Assembly (NCBI GenBank): GCA_964252015.1
Contig: CAXULW010000011.1
Coordinates: forward strand, 1 to 64,000
Reading direction: 5' to 3'
DNA from: CAXSBR01 sp964252015
GTDB taxonomy: Bacteria > Actinomycetota > Actinomycetes > Mycobacteriales > Jatrophihabitantaceae
DNA length: 64,000 nt
The translations under genes were made by a program, and so were the position numbers. Each line of letters opens with the position of its first letter. Position 1 is the stretch's first letter. Positions 1 through 8,847 of the stretch are shown here, piece after piece. Under the pieces are notes generated by a model, which was not told the DNA's origin, made no database searches, and saw only the letters and a list, made by a program, of their open reading frames with translations.

Positions 1-739
1 AGATCTTCTTGGACTGCAGGCGCTTGCGCTCCAGCATGTTCATGAAGTCCATGTTTCCGCCGAAGTTGAGCTGGTACGTGCGCAGCAATTCGACGCCGCG
101 GTCCTCGAACAGCTTGGCCATCACGCGGTGGGTGATGGTCGCGCCGACCTGGCTCTTGATGTCGTCACCGACGATCGGCACTCCTGCGTCGGTGAACTTC
201 TGCGCCCACACCGGGTCAGAGGCGATGAACACCGGCAGGGCGTTGACGAACGCGACGTTCGCGTCGATGGCGCACTGGGCGTAGAAACGGTCGGCGTCTT
301 CGGAACCGACGGGCAGGTAGGAGATCAGGACGTCGACCTCGGCGTCCTTGAGCACCTTGACCACGTCGACCGGCTTCTCGTCGGACTCGGTGATGATCTC
401 GCGGTAGTAGTCGCCGAGACCGTCGAAGGTGTGCCCGCGCTGCACGGTGATACCGGTCGGTGGCACGTCACAGAAGGTGATCGTGTTGTTCTCGCTGGCC
501 ACGATGGCCTCGGAGAGGTCCTGGCCGACCTTTTTGGCGTCCACGTCGAACGCGGCAACGAACTCGACGTCGCCGACGTGGTACGGCCCGAACTGGACGT
601 GCATGAGTCCGGGCACGCGCTCGGACGGGTCGGCGTCGGCGTAGAAGCGCACGCCCTGGACCAGCGACGCGGCGCAGTTGCCGACGCCGACGATCGCGAC
701 TCGGATCTTGCCGCCACCGGCGGTGTGGTCAGAACTCAT
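1..739 (-). CDS. ino1: Inositol-3-phosphate synthase, N-terminal part (gene runs off the window)
   Basis: Minus-strand reading frame open from the ATG at 739 to the window edge, about 246 residues. The N-terminus has a Rossmann nucleotide-binding loop (IVGVGNCAASL) followed by residues typical of actinobacterial myo-inositol-1-phosphate synthases (FGPYHVGDVEF, SYLPVGSE, NFGGNMDFMN). The family isomerises glucose-6-phosphate to inositol-1-phosphate with NAD, feeding mycothiol and phosphatidylinositol synthesis. A purine-rich ribosome site (gggag) lies just before the ATG. The PadR regulator gene lies upstream on the same strand, as in mycobacteria (Rv0046c-Rv0047c). The C-terminal catalytic part lies outside the window. 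Confidence 0.95.
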   Translation of the reverse strand, partial: MSSDHTAGGGKIRVAIVGVGNCAASLVQGVRFYADADPSERVPGLMHVQFGPYHVGDVEFVAAFDVDAKKVGQDLSEAIVASENNTITFCDVPPTGITVQRGHTFDGLGDYYREIITESDEKPVDVVKVLKDAEVDVLISYLPVGSEDADRFYAQCAIDANVAFVNALPVFIASDPVWAQKFTDAGVPIVGDDIKSQVGATITHRVMAKLFEDRGVELLRTYQLNFGGNMDFMNMLERKRLQSKKI

Positions 740-809
740 GTAATTCTCCCTCAGGTCGGGGTTGTCGGTCTTCGGTTGTGAAGCGGTGCGGGTGAAGGCG
801 CGTCGAGCG

Positions 810-1346
810 TCAGTGCTGAGCGCGTTCGTCGTCGATCAGTTCGGTGAGCCAGCGGACTTCGCGGTCCACCGATTCCAAGCCGTGCTCCTGCAGTTGCCGG
901 GTGTAACGGTCGAGCCGGGCGCGGCGGCTGGCCAGCGAGGTGGCCATGCCCTCGCGCTGCTCCTCGACGCGTCGGCGGCGGCCCTCGAGGATCTGCATCC
1001 GGACCTCGGAACGGGTCTGGGCGAAGAACGCCAGCCGCGCGCCGAAGCCTTCGTCGTCGTAAGCCTCCGGTCCGACCCGCGCGAGCAGGTCGGCGAAGTG
1101 CTCCTTGCCCTCGGCGGTGAGTTGGTAGACGCGCTTGCCGCGCCGCGACTTCGCGGCCGGAGCGCCCAGCTCACCCGGTTCTTCTTCCGTGATCCAGCCG
1201 GCCTCGGACAGCTTGCGCAAGGTCGGGTACAGCGAGCCGTAGGAGAAGGCCCGAAACGCGCCGAGCAACGCGGCCAGCCGTTTGCGTAGCTCGTACCCGT
1301 GCATGGGGCTCTCGCTGAGCAGCCCCAGTACGGCGAGTTCCAGCAT
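810..1346 (-). CDS. PadR-family transcriptional regulator
   Basis: About 178 residues from ATG 1346, where the protein begins MLELAVLGLL as in its mycobacterial counterpart Rv0047c; an in-frame ATG at 1427 would add 27 basic residues and cannot be excluded. The N-terminal winged helix (ESPMHGYELRKRL, then AFSYGSLYPTLRKLSEAGWI) is the PadR signature. The C-terminal half is charged and helical, the usual PadR dimerisation arm. The gene sits just upstream of ino1 on the same strand. Two perfect palindromes at 1458-1500 lie in front of it and are the likely operator, suggesting autoregulation and perhaps control of ino1. Confidence 0.9.
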   Translation of the reverse strand: MLELAVLGLLSESPMHGYELRKRLAALLGAFRAFSYGSLYPTLRKLSEAGWITEEEPGELGAPAAKSRRGKRVYQLTAEGKEHFADLLARVGPEAYDDEGFGARLAFFAQTRSEVRMQILEGRRRRVEEQREGMATSLASRRARLDRYTRQLQEHGLESVDREVRWLTELIDDERAQH

Positions 1347-1457
1347 CAGGATCCGATCACGTCGACGGCGGTAGAACGGAGATTTGTCCACGCTGTTGGT
1401 CCAGCGCGGTGTACGTCTGGCGCCCATAGTGCGGCGCTATTTTCGTGTCACGCCGAT

Positions 1458-1500
1458 GTATCGCAACGATACACACCGCGATGTATCAGTACGATACATG
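1458..1500. promoter_or_regulatory. Tandem palindromic operator between padR-like gene and PBP gene
   Basis: Two perfect inverted repeats: TGTATCG-CAA-CGATACA at 1458-1474 and ATGTATC-AGTAC-GATACAT at 1482-1500. Their centres are 25 bp apart. They share the half-site TGTATC and lie between divergent genes, so they are a good operator candidate for the PadR protein. Binding is inferred, not shown. Confidence 0.7.
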
Positions 1501-1619
1501 TGGATGGCGGTTTGCGCTCGTAACCCATCCGCGGCGCCACGCCGGCGAACCCTGGTGATCGTTCGGTCGTTGAACCGGGCGGGCCCAAACCCCTGACCCC
1601 AACGAAGGAGCACCAACCT

Positions 1620-3968
1620 GTGAGCAAGGATCAGCCGACCGGCCGACCGTCCCAACCCGGGCGGCCCAGCCAGTTCGCCACATCCGGTGCTGGGCAGTCG
1701 GGTGCTGGGCAGTCGCGTGCTGGGTCGGCTCGAGCCCAGGCCGATTCGGGCTGGTTCCGCCGCCGCCGGGCCCGCAAGAAGCGCCGCCTGGCGGCGATGT
1801 CACGCTGGGGACGGATCGCCCGCCGGATCGCCGTGGTCTTCACCTGGCTGCTGAGCCTGCTCGTCGTCGTCATGGTCGTGGCCGTCCTGGCGTTCTACCA
1901 GCTCACCCGGGTGCCCAACCCGACCGACCTGCCGGCGTTGCAGGTGGCGACGATCCTGTACTCGGACGGGTCGGTGATGGCCCGCATCGGTCCGACCAAC
2001 CGCACCGACGTCACGATCGCCCAGGTGCCCGAGGCGGTGCGGTTCGACGTGCTGGCCGCCGAGGACCGCGGCTTCTACTCCGAGAGCGGCATCTCGTTCC
2101 GGGGCACGGCGCGGGCGGCACTCAACGACCTCAAGGGCGGCAACACCCAGGGCGGTTCCGGCATCACCCAGCAGTACGTGAAGAACAAGTACCTCAACGA
2201 CTCGCGCACGCTGTCACGCAAGCTCAAAGAGCTGGCCATCGCGGTCAAGATCGACCGCGACTACAGCAAGAACCAGATCCTCGAGTGGTACCTCAACACC
2301 ATCTACTTCGGCCGCGGCGCGTACGGGATCCAGGCCGCGGCCCAGGCGTATTTCGGGGTGAACGTCGAGAAGTTGACGTTGAACCAGGGCGCGATGCTGG
2401 CCGGGCTCATCCAGGCGCCCAGCGATTACGACCCGGCCGTGGCCCCCACCCTGGCCAGGGAGCGCTGGAGCTACGTGCTCGACGGCATGGTCAGCACCGG
2501 CCACCTCGATGCGGGCACCCGCGCGGGCTTGACCTTCCCGAAGACGGTCCGCCCGAGCACGGCCCAGCTGGGGTCGGCCGGTCCGATCGGGCTCATCGTC
2601 AACCGGGTCAAGGCCGAGCTCAGCGCGGACGGTATCAACGAGGCCGAGCTGAACACCGGCGGTCTGCGCATCGTCACCACGATCGACAAGTCCGCGCAGC
2701 AGAAGGCGCAGGACGCGATCGACAAGGCGTACGCGCACCCGACCGCGAAGCAGCAGAACCTCAAGAAGGCCTTGGTGGCCATCGCGCCGGATACCGGGGC
2801 GGTGGTCGCCTACTACGGCGGGGCCAACGACAAGACGTCCTACGTCGACTACGCCCAGGCCTGGCGTCAGCCCGGTTCCAGCTTCAAGCCCTACACCCTG
2901 GCCACCGCGCTGCAGCAGAATGTAGAGGGAAAGAAGCCGGCGTACAACCTCTCGTCCCGCTTCGACGCCAAGTCACCGGTGCGCATCGAGGGGACGTTGC
3001 TGCACAACGACCCGTCCGATCCAACCAGCGGCCGCTTCACGCTGAAGCAGTCCATGACGCAGTCGCTGAACACCGTGTACGCCACCCTGGCCCACGACGT
3101 CGGTGACGCGAACGTGGCCGCCACCGCCCACGCGATGGGCATCCCGGCCGTGCGCCCAGGCACGAAGACCAAGACGCTGCAGTTCAACGGCAGCACCGGG
3201 TTCCGGATCGGTATCGGAGGCTACGAGGTGCGCCCGATCGACCAGGCCACGGGCTACGCCACCATCGCCAACGGTGGGACGACGCACGCCAGCTACTTCG
3301 TCCAGAAGGTGACGACCTCGACCGGACGCACCATCTTCACGCACAAGACGAAGGGCACCCGGGCGTTGGACCCGAAGGTGGCCAACGACACCGCGTTCGG
3401 CATGGAGGGCGTCGCCGCGTTCGCCCGGCAGACGCTGGACGACGGGCGCACCGTGGCCTGCAAGACCGGTACGGCCGGGATCGAGGACACCTCGAAGAAC
3501 AGCGACGCCTGGATGGTCGGCTTCACCAAGCAGATCAGCGTGGCGTCGTGGGTGGGCTCGAACTCCCTCGCGCCGATCTACAACGACTCGGGATCGTCGA
3601 TGTACGGACGCAACAACGCCGGTACGGCCTGGAAGCTGTTCATGAACTCCTACCTGGCGGGCAAGTCCAAGTCGGGCATGCCGAGCAAGCAGGAGATCGG
3701 CTCCGGTAGTCCCGGGGACTCCACCGGGTCCGGGTCGAGCTCGGCGCCCTCGTCGACGTCGACGACGACCTCGGCCCCGCCGACCACCACCGGGTCGACG
3801 ACGGCCTCGGCCCCGCCCACCACCACCGGGCCGACGACGACTTCGGCCCCGCCCACCACCGGGCCGACGTCGGCCCCGCCGACGAGTACACCGCCGACCA
3901 CGACCCCGGCCCCGCCGACGACAGCGCCGACCACGACCAGGCGGCCCGCCGTCACAACCAACCGCTGA
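1620..3968 (+). CDS. ponA: Class A penicillin-binding protein (bifunctional transglycosylase/transpeptidase)
   Basis: 782 residues from GTG 1620, preceded by AAGGAG at 1605-1610. A basic cytoplasmic N-terminus is followed by one membrane anchor (about residues 70-95). The GT51 transglycosylase domain has EDRGFY (E148), GSGITQQ and RKLKE, ending in YFGRGAYGIQAAA. The transpeptidase domain has SSFK (catalytic Ser about 420), SLN (482-484) and KTG (615-617), so both activities look intact. The last 85 or so residues are a Ser/Thr/Pro repeat tail of the TTTSAPP type, likely surface-exposed. The enzyme polymerises and cross-links peptidoglycan outside the membrane. Its position matches ponA1 (Rv0050) in mycobacteria. 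Confidence 0.95.
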   Translation: MSKDQPTGRPSQPGRPSQFATSGAGQSGAGQSRAGSARAQADSGWFRRRRARKKRRLAAMSRWGRIARRIAVVFTWLLSLLVVVMVVAVLAFYQLTRVPNPTDLPALQVATILYSDGSVMARIGPTNRTDVTIAQVPEAVRFDVLAAEDRGFYSESGISFRGTARAALNDLKGGNTQGGSGITQQYVKNKYLNDSRTLSRKLKELAIAVKIDRDYSKNQILEWYLNTIYFGRGAYGIQAAAQAYFGVNVEKLTLNQGAMLAGLIQAPSDYDPAVAPTLARERWSYVLDGMVSTGHLDAGTRAGLTFPKTVRPSTAQLGSAGPIGLIVNRVKAELSADGINEAELNTGGLRIVTTIDKSAQQKAQDAIDKAYAHPTAKQQNLKKALVAIAPDTGAVVAYYGGANDKTSYVDYAQAWRQPGSSFKPYTLATALQQNVEGKKPAYNLSSRFDAKSPVRIEGTLLHNDPSDPTSGRFTLKQSMTQSLNTVYATLAHDVGDANVAATAHAMGIPAVRPGTKTKTLQFNGSTGFRIGIGGYEVRPIDQATGYATIANGGTTHASYFVQKVTTSTGRTIFTHKTKGTRALDPKVANDTAFGMEGVAAFARQTLDDGRTVACKTGTAGIEDTSKNSDAWMVGFTKQISVASWVGSNSLAPIYNDSGSSMYGRNNAGTAWKLFMNSYLAGKSKSGMPSKQEIGSGSPGDSTGSGSSSAPSSTSTTTSAPPTTTGSTTASAPPTTTGPTTTSAPPTTGPTSAPPTSTPPTTTPAPPTTAPTTTRRPAVTTNR

Positions 3969-4016
3969 GTCCCCGGCGCGAAGCCCACCCGCGGGGTTAG
4001 GGGCATCCGTGTCAAG

Positions 4017-5597
4017 ATGGGCCGGGTGAGCACCCCGGCCCCGCCCGTCGAGAGCGGGCCGTCCGCAGCCGGGCGCGATGAGCCGGCTTTCGCGGCGGAC
4101 CCGCCGAGCGTGGTCCCGCCGGCCAACGGGTGGACGGTGGCGCAAAGCCTGCCCGGGGTTCCGGACGGGCCTTCCTGGCACGACCCCACGGTGGCCCGGG
4201 CCAGCGAGATCGTGGGCGGCCCGATCGGGCGTTACGCAGCGTCTTCGCGCACCTTCTCAGTGCTGGCCATCTTGCTGATGCTGGGCAGCTTCACCCTGCT
4301 CTGTGCCTTCGCCGAGAAGTCGCCGTGCGCCTCCGGGGACTGGACGAACTACACCCAGTACAGCCACGCCTGCTACTCAGACATCCTGCCCATGTGGGAT
4401 GCCGAGGGCCTCTCGCAGCACCAGGTGCCGTACCGGGACCACGCGGTCGAATACCCGGTGTTGACCGGGGCGGCCATGTGGGCGGCGGCCCAGGTCACCT
4501 ACCACGTGTCGTCGTGGCGGCACGTCCCCGCCGGCCGCCAGGGTGAGCTGTTCAACTTCGTCACCGACCTGGGGCTGTGCCTGTGCGCGTTGCTGATCGT
4601 CTACTTCGCGATGGGCACGAACCGCGGTAGACCCTGGGACGCGGCCCTGTTCGCGGTCAGCCCGCTGCTCGTCTTCCACGCGTTCTCCAACTGGGACCTG
4701 CTGGCCATGATGTTCGCCGCGTGGGCGATGTGGGCGTGGGCGCGGGAACGGCCGGAGCTGGCCGGGGTGATGATCGGGCTCGGCACCGCGGCCAAGCTCT
4801 ATCCGGCGCTGTTGCTGGTGGCCCTGATCCCGCTGGCCATCCGCACCGGGCAGCGCCAGCCCGTCGTGCGCACGATCGGGGCCGCGGCGCTCGCCTGGGC
4901 CGTGGTCAACGTGCCGATCGCGCTGCTGTGGCCGCACGGCTGGTGGGAGTTCTTCCACTTCAACCAGGACCGCGGCACCGAGTGGGACACGTTCTGGGGC
5001 ATGGGATACGCCTTCTTCCACCACGGCAACTTCGCCAGCTGGGTTCCTCCGGGGATCCTCGTCGGGGTGGTCGTGCTGCTAGCCGAATCCGGGGTCGCCT
5101 GGCTGGCTCTGGCCGCGCCGACCCGCCCCCGGGTGGCCCAGGTGGTGCTGTTGGCCGTCGCCGTCTTCCTGCTGACCAGCAAGATCTGGAGCCGGCAGTA
5201 TTCGCTCTGGCTGGTGCCGTTGGTGGCCTTGGCCCGACCGCGGTGGCGGATGAGCCTGCTGTGGCAGTCGTCCGAGATCCTGGTCTGGGTCGTGTTCCTG
5301 CTGTTCCTCGAGGGCATGGCCCGGCCCAACCACGCGATCTACTACGGCTGGTTCGCGTTCATCGTCCTCATCCGCGACGCGTTCCTGCTCGCCATCCTCG
5401 CTCTGGTCGGGTGGGAGATGTGGCACCCGGAGGCTGACGTGGTGCGGGCCAATGGGGCGGACGACCCGAGCGGCGGCGTGTTCGACCGCGCGGCGGACGT
5501 GTTCTCGCTGTCCTCGTCGGCTCGAGCCGAGCGGCGGCGAAGAGCCGCGGCGGCACTGGCCGATCCGGTGGATGTGGTCGAGGTCGGTTCTGGGTGA
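4017..5597 (+). CDS. GT87-type integral membrane glycosyltransferase (DUF2029)
   Basis: 526 residues from ATG 4017 (GTG 4026 is an alternative). A soluble N-terminus of about 75 residues precedes many hydrophobic segments spread through the protein. An acidic DAEGLSQHQVPYRDHAVEYP loop after the first membrane segment is typical of polyprenyl-phosphate-mannose-dependent transferases. The position after the PBP and before rpsF corresponds to Rv0051 of M. tuberculosis. Family members add mannose or arabinose to envelope glycolipids on the outer face of the membrane; the exact acceptor here is unknown. It overlaps the next gene by four bases (GTGA). Confidence 0.85.
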   Translation: MGRVSTPAPPVESGPSAAGRDEPAFAADPPSVVPPANGWTVAQSLPGVPDGPSWHDPTVARASEIVGGPIGRYAASSRTFSVLAILLMLGSFTLLCAFAEKSPCASGDWTNYTQYSHACYSDILPMWDAEGLSQHQVPYRDHAVEYPVLTGAAMWAAAQVTYHVSSWRHVPAGRQGELFNFVTDLGLCLCALLIVYFAMGTNRGRPWDAALFAVSPLLVFHAFSNWDLLAMMFAAWAMWAWARERPELAGVMIGLGTAAKLYPALLLVALIPLAIRTGQRQPVVRTIGAAALAWAVVNVPIALLWPHGWWEFFHFNQDRGTEWDTFWGMGYAFFHHGNFASWVPPGILVGVVVLLAESGVAWLALAAPTRPRVAQVVLLAVAVFLLTSKIWSRQYSLWLVPLVALARPRWRMSLLWQSSEILVWVVFLLFLEGMARPNHAIYYGWFAFIVLIRDAFLLAILALVGWEMWHPEADVVRANGADDPSGGVFDRAADVFSLSSSARAERRRRAAAALADPVDVVEVGSG

Positions 5598-6556
5598 GCC
5601 GCCGGTTCCACGTGTGCGTGGTGGGCAGCGCCAACCTCGATCTGGTCTTCGACGTGGTGCGTATCCCGGCGCCGGGGGAGACCGTCCTCGCGGGGTCCCA
5701 GTCGTCCGGGCCGGGCGGAAAGGGACTCAACCAGGCCGTTGCTGCGGCCCGGGCCGGTGCCACGGTCGCGTTCGTCGGCTCGGTCGGGTCCGATGCGGCG
5801 GGGGAGCTGCTGAGCTCGGCGCTGTGCGACGCCGGCGTGGTCGTCGAGGCGTTGCGTACGGTGCCCGAGCCGACCGGATCCGCCGTGGTGTTGCGGGCCG
5901 AGGACGGTGAGAACGCCATCGTCGTCGCGGCGGGAGCCAACGGCTCGGTGTTCGCTCTGGACGATGCGGTCCGTTCGGTGTTGGCCGACAGCGCGGTGCT
6001 GCTGTGCCAGCAGGAGGTTCCGGCCTCGCTGAATGCGGCGGCGGTCTCGGTCGCATCGCCGGCCGGTGCGGTCGTCGTGCTCAACGCGGCCCCCGCGCTC
6101 CGGCTGGACCCGTCCGTGCTCGACGCGGTGAACGTTCTCGTGGTCAACGAGCACGAACTCGAGGCGCAACTGCCCGAGCGCGCACCGGCCGCTACGGGCG
6201 ACCTGATCTCGTCGGTGGCCGCCCGCGCTGGTGTGCTGGCCACCGTCGCCCGGTCGGTCGTGGTCACGCTGGGCGGTGCGGGTGCGGTGTGCGTCGATTC
6301 CGGTGGCGCCACCCACGTCCCCGCCGTGGCGGTCGACCGAGTCCTCGACACCACCGGCGCCGGCGACGCGTTCTGCGGGGCGCTGTGTGCGGCGTTGGCC
6401 CGGGGCCTCGCGTTGGTCGACGCGGCCCGGTTCGGTGCCGCGGCCGGAGGGTTGGCGGTGCGGGGTTACGGCGCCGCCCCGTCCATGGCCGATGCCGCCG
6501 CGATTGCCGCCGCCGTGGCCGCGTCCGCGCCAGCTCGCCCGCTGCACTCGCAGTGA
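5594..6556 (+). CDS. Ribokinase-like PfkB-family sugar kinase
   Basis: 320 residues from GTG 5594, overlapping the stop of the membrane glycosyltransferase gene, so translational coupling is likely. The N-terminal PfkB signature (GSANLDLVFDVVRIPAPGE, then GPGGKGLNQAVAAARAG) and the C-terminal DTTGAGDAFCGAL motif with its catalytic Asp and anion hole are intact. Overall length is that of ribokinase. Such enzymes phosphorylate ribose, deoxyribose or nucleosides at a primary hydroxyl; the substrate here is not decided by sequence. No ribose transporter is nearby. Confidence 0.85.
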   Translation: MSRRFHVCVVGSANLDLVFDVVRIPAPGETVLAGSQSSGPGGKGLNQAVAAARAGATVAFVGSVGSDAAGELLSSALCDAGVVVEALRTVPEPTGSAVVLRAEDGENAIVVAAGANGSVFALDDAVRSVLADSAVLLCQQEVPASLNAAAVSVASPAGAVVVLNAAPALRLDPSVLDAVNVLVVNEHELEAQLPERAPAATGDLISSVAARAGVLATVARSVVVTLGGAGAVCVDSGGATHVPAVAVDRVLDTTGAGDAFCGALCAALARGLALVDAARFGAAAGGLAVRGYGAAPSMADAAAIAAAVAASAPARPLHSQ

Positions 6557-6580
6557 GGGCGGGCGACTGGGTCGCCCACA

Positions 6581-6666
6581 TTGGTCGGGTCGTCGAGGCA
6601 GGCCGATTGGTCGGGTCGTCGGGCAGGCCGACTGGTCGGGCCGTCGGGGCAGGCTGACTGGTCAGG
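6581..6666. repeat. 26-bp tandem repeat, 3.3 copies
   Basis: Units at 6581-6606, 6607-6631 and 6632-6657 plus a partial unit to 6666, each of the form (t/c)tggtcggg(t/c)cgtcg(a/g)ggcaggc(c/t)ga. They fill the gap between convergent genes and run into the last codons of the endonuclease IV gene. Confidence 0.85.
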
Positions 6667-7441
6667 CGGTGGCCCCGGCCGTCGCCGACAGGTGCTCACG
6701 TAGGAACGTGATGTCCTCGGCCTGACCGCCGGCCGGGGTCTCCACCAAGACGTCGCAGCCGGCCTTGGCCGCCACCGCCGCAATCTGCTCGGCGTCGATC
6801 GTCCCGGCGCCGAAGTTTGCGTGCCGGTCGGCGCCGGAGTCGAAGGCGTCGCGGCTGTTGTTGGCGTGCACCAGGTCGATGCGACCGGTGATCGCCAGGA
6901 CCCGGTCGACGATGTCGACCAGGTCTTCGCCGCCGGCCCAGGCGTGGCAGGTGTCGAGGCAGAAGCCGACGCCGAACTCGCCGACCTGATCCCACAGCAT
7001 GGCCAGCCGGTCGAAGCGCCGGGCCATCGCGTTGTCGCCGCCGGCGGTGTTCTCGATCAGGATCGGCAGCGGGAACTGCTCGCGTTCGAACACCTTGTGC
7101 CAGTTGGCCAAACCCACCGCGGGGTCATCGCCGGCGCTGACGTGCCCACCGTGCACGATCAGCCCCCTGGCCCCGATCTCGCTGGCCGCGGCGGCGTGCT
7201 GCGACAGGATCTTGCGGCTCGGGATGCGGATCCGGTTGTTCAGCGTGGCCACGTTCACGACGTAGGGCGAGTGGACGTAGACCGTCTTGTCGGTGGCCTT
7301 GATCTCGGCGGCGAACGGGTGCGGCTGCGGCTTTTTCCACCCTTGCGGGTCGGCCAGGAAGAACTGGATCACGTCGGCGTTCACCTGCTCGCCCCAGGCC
7401 ACCGGGTTGTCCGAATGTACGTGCGCGCCGACGTTCACCAT
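6662..7441 (-). CDS. nfo: Endonuclease IV (AP endonuclease family 2)
   Basis: About 259 residues from ATG 7441; GTG 7471 would add ten residues, and neither start has a strong ribosome site. The protein starts VNVGAHVHSDNP and shows ADVIQFFLADPQGWK, VYVHSPYVVN, LIVHGGHV, IENTAGG, FCLDTCHAW, LVHANNSRDAFDSGADRHANFG and ETPAGG, which carry the His/Glu/Asp ligands of the three-zinc site. The enzyme cuts DNA 5' of abasic sites in base excision repair. It is convergent with the ribokinase gene and divergent from rpsF. Confidence 0.9.
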   Translation of the reverse strand: MVNVGAHVHSDNPVAWGEQVNADVIQFFLADPQGWKKPQPHPFAAEIKATDKTVYVHSPYVVNVATLNNRIRIPSRKILSQHAAAASEIGARGLIVHGGHVSAGDDPAVGLANWHKVFEREQFPLPILIENTAGGDNAMARRFDRLAMLWDQVGEFGVGFCLDTCHAWAGGEDLVDIVDRVLAITGRIDLVHANNSRDAFDSGADRHANFGAGTIDAEQIAAVAAKAGCDVLVETPAGGQAEDITFLREHLSATAGATA

Positions 7442-7623
7442 GCCGCTCAGGTTAGCCAGCCGGTCCGACACCGCTTTTGGTCAGCCACCACCGTCTGTGA
7501 GTGTGGGTGACCAAAACCGGGGTCGAGGTTGGGGCGGGGCGGGCTGAGCCGGTAGGCTTACCCGGTTCGCCTCCCGCATCGCGGGCTCTCGTGACGGCTT
7601 CCGCCGCCGGGATAGGGCGGGCG

Positions 7624-7667
7624 CCTCCTGCCACGGAACGTCCGTGGCCGCCTGAGTCCACAGGAGG
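7624..7667 (+). promoter_or_regulatory. S6:S18 autoregulatory RNA motif in the rpsF leader
   Basis: CCTCCTG at 7624-7630 pairs perfectly with CAGGAGG at 7661-7667, which contains the rpsF Shine-Dalgarno sequence. Nested inside is a hairpin CCACGGA-ACG-TCCGTGG (7631-7647), followed directly by CCG (7648-7650). A stem that sequesters the SD, an adjoining hairpin and an unpaired CCG is the known architecture of the S6:S18-binding motif in rpsF leaders. A smaller hairpin, CCCGC-ATC-GCGGG, lies at 7573-7585. Repression by the S6:S18 complex is inferred. Confidence 0.7.
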
Positions 7668-7679
7668 AATTGGGCACCC

Positions 7680-7970
<291 letters not shown>

Positions 7971-7971
7971 C

Positions 7972-8499
7972 GTGGCCGGCGAAACCGTCATCACGGTGGT
8001 CGGCAACCTGACCGCCGACCCGGAGCTGCGCTTCACCCCCTCGGGTGCGGCCGTCGCGTCGTTCACCGTCGCGTCCACCCCGCGCACGATGGATCGCACC
8101 ACGAACGAGTGGAAGGACGGCGACGCGCTGTTCCTGCGCTGCTCGATCTGGCGCCAGGCGGCGGAGAACGTGGCCGAGTCGCTCACCCGCGGCATGCGCG
8201 TCGTCGTGCAGGGTCGATTGCAGCAGCGATCCTATGAAACCCGCGAGGGCGAGAAGCGCACCGTCGTGGAGATGCAGGTCGACGAGGTCGGCCCGTCACT
8301 GCGCTACGCCACGGCCAAGGTCAACCGAACCCAGCGCGGCTCGTCCGGCGGCGGCTTCGGCGGCTCGGGCGGTTCCGGCGGCTCCGAGGGCGGCTCGTCG
8401 TTCTCAGGTGGCGGCGGCGGTGGCGGCGGCTTCAGCCAGGAGAACGACCCGTGGAGTTCGGCCGGACCGGCCGGTTCCTCCGAAGACCCGCCCTTCTAA
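7972..8499 (+). CDS. ssb: Single-stranded DNA-binding protein
   Basis: 175 residues from GTG 7972. The N-terminal OB fold (residues 1-110) has VVGNLTADPELRFTPSG and FLRCSIWRQAAENV. A flexible Gly/Ser-rich linker with a run of glycines (about residues 123-155) leads to the acidic tip EDPPF, the partner-protein docking peptide. Essential for replication and repair. It sits inside the ribosomal protein operon, as is usual in actinobacteria. Confidence 0.97.
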   Translation: MAGETVITVVGNLTADPELRFTPSGAAVASFTVASTPRTMDRTTNEWKDGDALFLRCSIWRQAAENVAESLTRGMRVVVQGRLQQRSYETREGEKRTVVEMQVDEVGPSLRYATAKVNRTQRGSSGGGFGGSGGSGGSEGGSSFSGGGGGGGGFSQENDPWSSAGPAGSSEDPPF

Positions 8500-8596
8500 C
8501 CCCGACCGTTCCCGCCTGATCGCTCAACCGCCGGCGGTCTGACACCGCCGAACGTTGCCCGATCCGCACCACTCACCGACTCAGGAGACAACGACA

Positions 8597-8833
8597 ATGC
8601 CCAAGCCGCCGATTCGCAAGCCGAAGAAGAAGGCCAACCCGCTCAAGATCGCCAAGATCGGGTACATCGATTACAAGGACACGAACATGCTCCGCAAGTT
8701 CATCTCCGACCGCGGCAAGATCCGCGCTCGCCGGGTGACGGGCGTGTCCACGCAGCAGCAGCGCCAGATCGCCAAGGCGGTCAAGAACGCCCGCGAGATG
8801 GCCCTGCTCCCGTACACCACCACCACCCGCTGA
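8597..8833 (+). CDS. rpsR: 30S ribosomal protein S18, cysteine-free (zinc-independent) form
   Basis: 78 residues from ATG 8597 with AGGAG at 8583-8587; an upstream in-frame start at 8555 has no such support. The core IDYKDTNMLRKFISDRGKIRARRVTG and the C-terminus VKNAREMALLPYT are typical S18. Common actinobacterial S18 has a CxxC after the basic N-terminus and an NCxQHQR segment; here these positions read ANPLKIAKIG and VSTQQQR, so all four zinc ligands are absent. This is the C-minus type, which mycobacteria express from a separate zinc-starvation operon. Here it occupies the housekeeping operon. Confidence 0.95.
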   Translation: MPKPPIRKPKKKANPLKIAKIGYIDYKDTNMLRKFISDRGKIRARRVTGVSTQQQRQIAKAVKNAREMALLPYTTTTR

Positions 8834-8847
8834 GGCAGGACGGACAG

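Noticed and set aside
2973..4181. 402-residue minus-strand frame opposite the PBP gene
   Set aside because: It is an Arg/Gly-rich shadow of the Thr/Pro-rich tail and transpeptidase domain, with no motif or start support.
6581..6666. CRISPR array
   Set aside because: The 26-bp units are directly adjacent with no spacers.
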